A stretch of DNA of 64,000 nucleotides from Microbacterium sp. SSM24. Lineage in GTDB: Bacteria; Actinomycetota; Actinomycetes; Actinomycetales; Microbacteriaceae. The stretch spans positions 1 to 64,000 of the forward strand of contig NZ_JAPDNQ010000002.1 in NCBI RefSeq assembly GCF_025989145.1, in the 5' to 3' direction. A program made the position numbers and the translations under genes. Of the stretch, positions 58,087 through 64,000 are shown piece by piece (the first letter of the stretch is position 1; every line of letters begins with the position of its first letter). The notes beneath the pieces are model-generated. The model ran no database searches and had not been told where the DNA came from. It saw only the letters and a program-made list of their open reading frames with translations.

Positions 58087-59629
58087 GGATCGCGCTGCTG
58101 TTCGGCGCCCTCCGCGGTGACCGTGGACAGGTCGTGCGCACCACCCTCGCGCTCGTCGGCGTCGCGGCGGCGACCGTCGCGGCGTGCTGGGCGCTGCTGA
58201 CGCTGGCGGATGCCGACACCGGCGTCGTGCTCGCCGTGACCGTGCTCGGCGGCTCGGCGGTCACGCTGGGGTTCGCCCTCGCGCCCCTGATCGGCGCGGC
58301 GAACGACCCCCTCGATCCTCGGCGGTTCGCGCTGCTCGCCTTGCCGCGGTTGCCGCTGACCGCCGTTCTGGCGGTCGCCGGGCTGATCAGCGTGCCGATC
58401 TTCGCGCTCCTGGCCATCGCGATCACCGACGCGATCGTGTGGGGCGAGCACGGGGTCGGCTGGCCCGCAGGGGCGGCCGGAGTCCTTCTCGGCGTCCTCA
58501 CGTGCGCGCTGCTGGCGCGCGTGTGCATGGCCGTCGCGTCGCTGTTCCTGCGCGAGCGGCGGTCCCGCGAGCTGTCCGGCCTCTTCCTGCTCGGCATCCT
58601 CGTGGTCGTCGTCCCTGTCGGGGTGTTCCTCGCGTCGCTCGAATGGAAGGGGACGGTGCCGACGCAGCTCGCCGAGGCGGTGTCCGCTCTCTCGCTCACG
58701 CCCGTCGGCGCGGCGTGGGCGTTCCCCGGACTCTTCGCACTCGGGGACGACCGCGCGTGGATCTCGCTGCTCGTCGCGATCGGCACGCTTGCCGTGCTCG
58801 GCCTGCTGTGGACCTGGGTGGTCAAGCGTCTGCTCACGACGACCGAGCGTCCGGCCTCGGTCCGCGAGCGCGCCGGGCTCGGCTGGTTCGCCGTCGCCCC
58901 CGGCACCCCCGGGGGCGCAGTGGCAGCCCGCAGCCTCGTCTACTGGTTCCGCGATCGCCGCTACGTCGTGAACGTGCTCGTGATCCCGATCGCGGCCGTC
59001 GTCACTGTCGTGCCCCTCATCATCGCCGGAGTGCCGCTCGAACTCGCCGCACTCGTCCCCGTGCCGTTCGCCGCGCTGCTGCTGGGCTGGCTGCCGCACA
59101 ACGATCTCGCCTACGACTCCACCGCCGTCTGGATGCACATCGCCAGCGGGATGCGCGGCGTGTCCGACCGCGTCGGCCGCCTCGTGCCGGTGCTGCTCAT
59201 CGGCATCCCGCTGCTCGCCGTCGCGGTGCCCGTCGCGATCTCGTTCCACGGCCGTGGGCTCTCCTGCCGGCGATGGTCGGTGTGTGCGCGTCGCTGTTCT
59301 TCGCCGGCCTGGGGCTGTCGAGCGTGTCGTCCGTCGTCGCGCCCTACGCGGTCTCCCGCCCGGGAGAGAGTCCGTTCCAGCAGCCGCAGCGCACCGGTGC
59401 GGGAGGTGCGATCTCGCAGGGTCTGGTGATGCTCGGGGCGGTCGTGGTGAGCGCGCCCGCGCTGTGGTGCGCGTGGATCGCGCTGACGACCGACATCGAC
59501 GCCGCCATGCCGGCGCTGTGGGCCGGCCTCGCTGCGGGGATCGGTGTGCTCCTGGTGGGCGTCACGGCGGGGTCGATGATCTTCACCCGTCGCGGAGGAC
59601 GGCTGATGGAGTTCGCCGAGTCGACCTGA
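58062..59629 (+). pseudogene. ABC transporter permease, interrupted by a single-base frameshift
   Basis: About 12 membrane helices. The reading starts at GTG 58062, with GGAGGG 6 nt upstream (LRIALLFGALRGDRGQ), and runs in one frame to AVPVAISFHG (59250), then must move -1 into the next frame to continue as WALLPAMVGVCASLFFAGLG to the TGA at 59629. The expected bases CCGGTGGGCT read CCGTGGGCT near 59252-59257, so one G is missing. Without it a full permease of about 522 aa results. It may be a true loss of function or an assembly error; the ATPase partner is intact. Confidence 0.8.
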
Positions 59630-59657
59630 CGCCGGTGCCGGCATCCGATCCGCGGGC

Positions 59658-59663
59658 TAAACT
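59658..59663 (+). promoter_or_regulatory. -10 element of the DUF3039 gene (leaderless type)
   Basis: TAAACT ends 8 nt before the ATG at 59672. Confidence 0.5.
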
Positions 59664-59671
59664 GACTCACC

Positions 59672-59935
59672 ATGAGCACCCCTCTCGAAGGCCCGGACCA
59701 GGGCGGTCTGGCCACCCTCGACCGAGAGCTCGAAGAGCTCATCCGTGAAGAGAACATCGAACCGGGCGACCACGAGCGCTTCTCGCACTACGTCAAGAAG
59801 GACAAGATCCTCGAATCTGCCCTCACCGGCAAGCCGGTGCGTGCGCTGTGCGGCAAGAAGTGGACTCCGGGGCGCGACCCCGAGAAGTTCCCGGTGTGCC
59901 CCACGTGCAAGGAGATCTACGACTCCCTGCAGTGA
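59672..59935 (+). CDS. DUF3039 domain-containing protein
   Basis: 87 aa. EPGDHERFSHYVKKDKI and PVRALCGKKWTPGRDPEKFP with a following VCPTCKEIYDSL show the actinobacterial DUF3039 pattern: three Cys and a His could bind zinc, but this has not been tested here. Function unknown. A leaderless-type -10 precedes the ATG. It is a small monocistronic gene whose stop is 3 nt from the convergent pncB. Confidence 0.88.
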   Translation: MSTPLEGPDQGGLATLDRELEELIREENIEPGDHERFSHYVKKDKILESALTGKPVRALCGKKWTPGRDPEKFPVCPTCKEIYDSLQ

Positions 59936-59938
59936 CCG

Positions 59939-61270
59939 CTACCGCGCGTCCCGGTAGACCGTCGGGATCGCCGGATCGGACTTGCTGAGCGCCAGACCGC
60001 GCACGGGGAGTTCCTCCCGAGCGTAGGCGTGGTGCTCCCGCGCGGCCTCGACGCCCGCATGTCCCTCGAAGGCGGCATCCGGAATGCCGTCGGTGACGAG
60101 CGTCACCTGGAGAGCGCGTGCGTCGGGATGCGCAGCCGCGGTGTCGACGTCCTCGAAGCCGTCGGACACCACGATCAGCTCGCTGGTCGCGGTCCCGCGG
60201 TCGAGGGTGCGGAACGCCGCTTTGCGGCCCCCCTTCGAGCCCTTGTCGGTGGAGGCCTTCGCCACCGCGACCCAGCCGCCGCCGGCGTCCTGGCGCGCGA
60301 CGAGCTTGTAGACCATTCCGGCTGTCGGGGTCCCGGAACCAGTGACGAGAGAGGTTCCCACGCCGTAGGCGTCGACGGGGGATGCCGCGAGAGCCGCGAT
60401 CGCGTACTCGTCGAGGTCGCTCGTCACGGTGATCCTGGTCGCCGTCGCACCGAGTTCGTCGAGCTGGGCGCGCACCTCCGCGGCGACCGACGGCAGGTCG
60501 CCGGAGTCGATGCGGACCCCGCCGAGGCCGGTACCGGCGACGCGCACGGCCGTCTCGACGCCCGCGCGCGTGTCGTATGTGTCGACGAGGAGGGTCGTGT
60601 CCACGCCCAGCGCTTCGATCTGCGACCGGAAGGCGTCCTCCTCGGTGTCGTGCAGCAGCGTCCAGGCGTGCGCCGCCGTGCCCATCGTCGGGATGCCCCA
60701 GCGGCGGCCGGCCTCCAGGTTCGAGGTCGCGCCGAATCCCGCGATGTACGCCGCACGCGCGGCGGCGACCGCGGAGCCTTCGCCCGCGCGCCGGGATCCC
60801 ATCTCGGCGAGCGGTCGATCTCCCGCCGCGACGCTCATGCGGGCGGCGGCCGTCGCGATGGCCGAGTCGTGGTTGAGGACACTGAGCGCGAGGGTCTCGA
60901 GGACGACCGCCTCCGCGAAACTCCCCTCGACGGTGAGGATCGGCGAACCCGGGAAGTACAGTTCGCCTTCGCGGTAGCCCGTGATCGTGCCCGTGAACCG
61001 GTATTCCTCGAGGAAGTCGAGGGTCGCGGCATCCACCACCTTCTCGTCACGCAGCCAGCGCAGCTCGTCGTGCCCGAAGCGGAAGTCGCGGATCAGACCC
61101 AGCAGGCGGCCGGTGCCGGCGACGACGCCGAAGCGCCTTCCGCCGGAGAGACGGCGGCCGAACAGCTCGAACTCGCAGCGCCGGTCGGCGGTGCCGTCGC
61201 GCAGCGCGGCGTCGAGCATCGTGAGCTCGTAACGATCGGTGTGCAGTGCGGTGCTCCGGAGGTCGCTCAT
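59939..61270 (-). CDS. pncB: nicotinate phosphoribosyltransferase
   Basis: 443 aa. [16 protein letters not shown] is the N-terminal motif with the Tyr, [20 protein letters not shown] the substrate-binding loop; [10 protein letters not shown] and [15 protein letters not shown] hold phosphate and PRPP ligands; [12 protein letters not shown] is the terminal phosphate site. It makes nicotinate mononucleotide in NAD salvage. The ATG at 61270 is chosen; the frame to 62182 is a shadow of murI. A leaderless-type -10 lies 7 nt upstream. The murI promoter is back to back with it. Confidence 0.92.
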   Translation of the reverse strand: MSDLRSTALHTDRYELTMLDAALRDGTADRRCEFELFGRRLSGGRRFGVVAGTGRLLGLIRDFRFGHDELRWLRDEKVVDAATLDFLEEYRFTGTITGYREGELYFPGSPILTVEGSFAEAVVLETLALSVLNHDSAIATAAARMSVAAGDRPLAEMGSRRAGEGSAVAAARAAYIAGFGATSNLEAGRRWGIPTMGTAAHAWTLLHDTEEDAFRSQIEALGVDTTLLVDTYDTRAGVETAVRVAGTGLGGVRIDSGDLPSVAAEVRAQLDELGATATRITVTSDLDEYAIAALAASPVDAYGVGTSLVTGSGTPTAGMVYKLVARQDAGGGWVAVAKASTDKGSKGGRKAAFRTLDRGTATSELIVVSDGFEDVDTAAAHPDARALQVTLVTDGIPDAAFEGHAGVEAAREHHAYAREELPVRGLALSKSDPAIPTVYRDAR

Positions 61271-61277
61271 GCGGGTC

Positions 61278-61283
61278 AGCCTA
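61278..61283 (-). promoter_or_regulatory. -10 element of pncB (leaderless type)
   Basis: On the minus strand TAGGCT ends 7 nt before the pncB ATG at 61270. Confidence 0.55.
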
Positions 61284-61313
61284 GTGACGGGCGTGACGGG
61301 ATGCGCCCTGGCG

Positions 61314-61319
61314 TAGGCT
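61314..61319 (+). promoter_or_regulatory. -10 element of murI (leaderless type)
   Basis: TAGGCT ends 8 nt before the GTG at 61328 and supports that start. Confidence 0.5.
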
Positions 61320-61327
61320 GGACGATC

Positions 61328-62191
61328 GTGACCCTTCGACAGGCTCAGGGCGGCGCCGACTTGCCGATCGGAATCTTCGACTCCGGTGTCGGCGGACTCA
61401 CCGTGGCCCGCGCCGTCTCGGCCCAGCTGCCGCGCGAATCGATCCTCTACATCGGCGACACCGCCCGCTCGCCGTACGGCCCGAAGCCGATCGCCGACGT
61501 GCGGCGGTATTCGCTCGAGATCCTCGACACGCTCGTCGACCAGGGTGTGAAGATGCTCGTGATCGCGTGCAACACGGCTTCGGCGGCGATGCTGCGCGAC
61601 GCGCGGGAGCGCTACGACGTGCCGGTCGTCGAGGTGATCGGCCCGGCCGTGCGCACCGCGATGTCGACGACCCGCAACGGACGCATCGGCGTCATCGGCA
61701 CCGCGGGCACCATCTCGTCGGGCGCGTACCAGGACATGCTCGAGGTGAACGAGCGTCTCACCGTCTTCGCGCAGGAGTGCCCGCGATTCGTGGAGTTCGT
61801 CGAGGCCGGGGTGACCGATTCCCCCGAAGTGCTCGCGATCGCCGAGGAGTATCTCGCGCCGCTGCGGCACGCGGCCGTCGACACGCTCGTGCTGGGGTGC
61901 ACGCACTACCCGTTCCTCGAAGGCGCCATCAGCTACGTCATGGGACCCGAGGTGTCGCTCGTCTCGAGCGACACCGAGACCGCGAAGGACGTCTACCGTC
62001 AGCTGGTCTCCCGTGACCTTCTGGCGGGCCCGGATGCCGCCTCCCGCCACGTCTACGAGGCCACCGGCGATTCCGCCGACGACTTCCTGCGACTCGCGCA
62101 CCGCCTGATGGGGCGCGAGGTGACCGACGTCCGTCTCGTGCAGACCGGCGCGATAGACCTTCCCACCCGAACTGAGGAGCACCCTCGATGA
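61328..62191 (+). CDS. murI: glutamate racemase
   Basis: 287 aa. [17 protein letters not shown] carries the Asp-Ser motif, [11 protein letters not shown] the first catalytic Cys and [14 protein letters not shown] the second, so both are present. It turns L- into D-glutamate for peptidoglycan. The first 12 residues ([12 protein letters not shown]) are encoded by a repeat-like palindrome and are not normal for MurI, so either GTG 61328 starts leaderless translation, or a TTG at 61361 gives MPIGIFDSG, the usual start. The stop overlaps rph by 4 nt. Confidence 0.9.
   Translation: MTLRQAQGGADLPIGIFDSGVGGLTVARAVSAQLPRESILYIGDTARSPYGPKPIADVRRYSLEILDTLVDQGVKMLVIACNTASAAMLRDARERYDVPVVEVIGPAVRTAMSTTRNGRIGVIGTAGTISSGAYQDMLEVNERLTVFAQECPRFVEFVEAGVTDSPEVLAIAEEYLAPLRHAAVDTLVLGCTHYPFLEGAISYVMGPEVSLVSSDTETAKDVYRQLVSRDLLAGPDAASRHVYEATGDSADDFLRLAHRLMGREVTDVRLVQTGAIDLPTRTEEHPR
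61332..61350 (+). repeat. REP-like palindrome CCCTTCGACAGGCTCAGGG at the murI start
   Basis: A 19-nt element with CCCT/AGGG ends lies a few nt after the murI GTG and is read in frame. From memory, the same or a similar sequence (CCTTCGACAAGCTCAGG) is scattered through many GC-rich actinobacterial genomes; no other copy was noticed in this window. The mobility of this copy is not proven. Confidence 0.55.
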
Positions 62192-62940
62192 CCGAACTCG
62201 TCCGCGCAGACGGCCGATCCGCCGACCAGCTGCGTCCCGTCACCATCGAGCGGGGGTGGAGCAGCCAGGCCGAGGGCTCGGCGCTCATCTCGTTCGGCGG
62301 CACCAAGGTGCTGTGCACGGCATCGTTCACCAACGGCGTGCCGCGCTGGCTCACCGGCAAGGGCAAGGGCTGGGTCACCGCGGAGTACGCGATGCTGCCG
62401 CGTGCGACCAACAGCCGCAACGACCGCGAGAGCATCAAGGGCCGCGTCGGCGGACGCACGCACGAGATCTCGCGGCTCATCGGCCGCGCGCTGCGCGCGG
62501 TCGTGGACACCAAGGCCCTCGGCGAGAACACCATCGTGATCGACTGCGACGTGCTCCAGGCCGACGGCGGCACGCGCACCGCGGCGATCACCGGCGCCTA
62601 CGTCGCCCTCGCGGACGCGATCGAGTGGGGCAGGGAGAAGAAGTTCATCGCCCAGCGGTCGCAGGTGCTGCTCGACTCCGTGGCCGCGATCTCGGTCGGT
62701 ATCGTCGACGGCGAGCCGCTGCTCGATCTCGCCTACGTCGAGGACGTGCGCGCCGAGACCGACATGAATGTCGTCGTCACCGGACGCGGCCTGTTCGTCG
62801 AGGTGCAGGGAACCGCCGAGGGGGCTCCGTTCGACAAGCGGGAGCTCGATGCTCTGCTCGAGCTCGGTGTCGCCGGCTGCGCTTCGCTGCGCGCCGCGCA
62901 GCTCGCCGTGCTCGCCCCCGCGGAAGTGCCCGCTCCGTGA
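62188..62940 (+). CDS. rph: ribonuclease PH
   Basis: 250 aa. [20 protein letters not shown] is the start typical of Rph, [17 protein letters not shown] the RNA-binding Arg region, [21 protein letters not shown] the phosphate/active site. It is a phosphorolytic 3'-5' exoribonuclease that trims tRNA 3' ends. Start overlaps murI (ATGA) and the stop overlaps rdgB (GTGA), so all three are one operon of cell-wall and nucleotide functions. Confidence 0.95.
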   Translation: MTELVRADGRSADQLRPVTIERGWSSQAEGSALISFGGTKVLCTASFTNGVPRWLTGKGKGWVTAEYAMLPRATNSRNDRESIKGRVGGRTHEISRLIGRALRAVVDTKALGENTIVIDCDVLQADGGTRTAAITGAYVALADAIEWGREKKFIAQRSQVLLDSVAAISVGIVDGEPLLDLAYVEDVRAETDMNVVVTGRGLFVEVQGTAEGAPFDKRELDALLELGVAGCASLRAAQLAVLAPAEVPAP

Positions 62941-63551
62941 CGGACGCGCTGCGCAAGATCGTCCTGGCGACTCACAATCCGCACAAGGTCGAGGAGTTCC
63001 AGGCGATCGTCGCTGAGACCCGGCCCGACCTTCAGGTGGTGGCGTACGACGGACCCGAGCCCGTCGAGGACGGCGTGACCTTCGCGGAGAACGCGCTCAT
63101 CAAGGCGCGCGCTGCCGCCGCGCACACGGGGCTCCCTGCTCTCGCCGACGACTCCGGCATCTGCGTCGACGTGCTCGGCGGAGCGCCGGGGGTGTTCTCG
63201 GCCTATTGGGCGGGCCACGCGAAGGATGCCGCGGCCAACCTGACCCTCCTCCTCGATCAGCTGTCCGACGTCCGCGATCCGCATCGCACCGCCCAGTTCG
63301 TCTCCACGATCGCGCTGGTCGTCCCCGGCGACGCATCGCGGGAGAGCGTCGTGGAGGGTGTGTGGCCGGGGCGGCTCGCTGCCGCCGCGTCCGGCGGCGG
63401 CGGCTTCGGCTACGACCCGATCTTCGTCCCCGACGGTCAGGAGCCCGACGCGGAGCGCACCGTGGGGGAGTGGACGGCGCACGAGAAGAACGCGGCATCC
63501 CACCGTTCCCGGGCGTTCCGCTCGCTCGTGCCGCTGCTCGAGACGCTCTAG
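62937..63551 (+). CDS. rdgB: XTP/dITP diphosphatase (Ham1/RdgB family)
   Basis: 204 aa from the GTG at 62937. [16 protein letters not shown] is the nucleotide-binding N-terminus, [17 protein letters not shown] the metal/active-site helix, [19 protein letters not shown] the central Asp-Asp pair, and [15 protein letters not shown] the family-specific loop. It cleaves non-canonical purine triphosphates to monophosphates so that they do not enter DNA or RNA. A frame that begins at 62256 is an rph shadow. Confidence 0.94.
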   Translation: MTDALRKIVLATHNPHKVEEFQAIVAETRPDLQVVAYDGPEPVEDGVTFAENALIKARAAAAHTGLPALADDSGICVDVLGGAPGVFSAYWAGHAKDAAANLTLLLDQLSDVRDPHRTAQFVSTIALVVPGDASRESVVEGVWPGRLAAAASGGGGFGYDPIFVPDGQEPDAERTVGEWTAHEKNAASHRSRAFRSLVPLLETL

Positions 63552-63589
63552 CCCTCGTCGCCTCTCGTCGCCGCGGCCACCCGGGCAAC

Positions 63590-63604
63590 TGAGAATCAGA
63601 CTCA
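63590..63604. promoter_or_regulatory. imperfect Zur-like palindrome before the CDF exporter
   Basis: TGAGAATCAGACTCA is a 15-bp imperfect palindrome (TGAG/CTCA arms, two central mismatches) upstream of the metal exporter. It loosely resembles zinc-regulator boxes, but the match is partial and the call tentative. Confidence 0.3.
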
Positions 63605-63648
63605 TTCCCGACTAGCGGGATAGAAGACCTCAGCCGGGAATCCGGGCC

Positions 63649-63654
63649 TAGCCT
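63649..63654 (+). promoter_or_regulatory. -10 element of the CDF gene (leaderless type)
   Basis: TAGCCT ends 6 nt before the ATG at 63661. Confidence 0.55.
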
Positions 63655-63660
63655 GGGCTC

Positions 63661-64000
63661 ATGCACGACCACGCGCCCGCTGGCGGCATTCGCGGAGCGA
63701 GCAGCCGACGGCTGCTCGCGATCTCGCTCGCGATCACGAGTGTCGTGATGATCGTGCAGGTCGTCGGGGCGCTCCTGTCGGGGTCGCTCGCGCTCCTCGC
63801 GGACGCGGTGCACATGTTCACGGATGCCGCGGGCCTGGTCATCGCGCTCATCGCTGCCGCCGTCGCCGCCCGGCCGGCGAACGACCGCCGCACCTTCGGC
63901 TACCAGCGCGCCGAGGTGTTCGGGGCGCTGGTGAACGGTGTCATCCTCATCGCGCTCTCCGTGTGGATCGCGATCGAAGGCGTGCAGCGGCTGCTGAATC
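63661..64000 (+). CDS. cation diffusion facilitator (CzcD/ZitB-type) transporter, 5' part
   Basis: The first 113 residues are seen before the window ends: MHDHAPAGGIRG, a first helix LLAISLAITSVVMIVQVVGALL, the metal-site helix LLADAVHMFTDAAGL with the HxxxD pair, and TFGYQRAEVFGALVNGVILIAL, all typical of CDF exporters of Zn2+/Cd2+/Co2+. Three of about six helices are included. The ATG is fixed by a -10 element 6 nt upstream. A weak palindrome at 63590-63604 may regulate it. Confidence 0.87.
   Translation, partial: MHDHAPAGGIRGASSRRLLAISLAITSVVMIVQVVGALLSGSLALLADAVHMFTDAAGLVIALIAAAVAARPANDRRTFGYQRAEVFGALVNGVILIALSVWIAIEGVQRLLN

Noticed and set aside
59939..62182. A 747-aa extended pncB
   Set aside because: Residues before [11 protein letters not shown] are antisense to murI. 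The ATG at 61270 is supported by a -10 element and the family start.
1..64000. CRISPR arrays, insertion sequences, prophage genes or att sites
   Set aside because: No regularly spaced repeats, transposase, integrase or phage structural motif was seen; the only tRNA (40339-40412) has no duplicated 3' end nearby.

Overview
The window reads as a chromosomal segment of a high-GC actinobacterium, most likely Microbacterium or a close relative in Microbacteriaceae. The signs are GC near 70% by eye, many GTG starts, actinobacterial marker families (DUF3117, DUF3107, DUF3039, UPF0182, DUF2342, AdnAB, the TB9.4-RhlE neighbourhood), a C50-carotenoid cluster, and very tight packing: no gap without a gene exceeds 300 bp. 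The genus is inferred from gene content; no database was searched. No insertion sequence, prophage or CRISPR array is visible. Most of the window looks like core chromosome.

Layout. 1-120: 3' end of a 5S rRNA and its terminator, so an rRNA operon ends here. 181-2732: dapE, a PIG-V-like mannosyltransferase and DUF3117. 2799-8303: O-methyltransferase, TatB, an Mrp / DUF1003 / MgtE-N-CBS operon, a GSP17M-like protein and a small alpha/beta hydrolase. 8285-13967: gamma-glutamyltransferase, Xaa-Pro aminopeptidase, EEP-family and PHP-family phosphoesterases, a SHOCT protein. 14090-34117: a genome-maintenance block (DEAD helicase, ferritin-like protein, DUF3107, AdnA, AdnB, degenerate phosphotransferase, NudC, UvrD2-like helicase, E1-like protein, DUF2342, PDZ-S16 protease, UPF0182) that matches, from memory, the M. 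tuberculosis Rv3193c-Rv3212 neighbourhood. 34160-40296: a complete idi-crtE-crtB-crtI-crtYe-crtYf-crtEb operon with a divergent MarR regulator and a perfect palindrome between them. 40339-40412: initiator tRNA-Met. 40507-44779: DUF6328, nitrilase, aminotransferase, HtrA protease. 44863-50015: three CDP-glycerol-glycerophosphotransferase-like proteins and a GT2, a cell-surface polymer locus. 50023-56473: maltokinase, a small conserved protein, a cytoplasmic alpha/beta hydrolase plus subtilase pair, an unrecognised glycine-rich protein, a LicC-like nucleotidyltransferase. 56713-59629: ABC ATPase with a long disordered N-terminus and a permease broken by one frameshift. 59672-64000: DUF3039, pncB, murI, rph, rdgB and the start of a CDF metal exporter.

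Main themes. (i) Nearly twenty genes have a TANNNT -10 element ending 6-8 nt before the start codon, the layout of leaderless transcription. (ii) The carotenoid operon is almost entirely joined by 4-nt stop/start overlaps, and its -10 lies inside the palindrome a MarR repressor would bind. (iii) uvrD2 and the E1-like gene overlap tail to tail by 194 nt, with conserved motifs on both strands meeting. (iv) The cytoplasmic subtilase plus alpha/beta hydrolase pair is the best candidate for an uncharacterised two-component system. (v) The phosphotransferase between adnB and nudC has lost the usual catalytic loop residues. (vi) The hexamer GGATGC/GCATCC is unusually common across the window.
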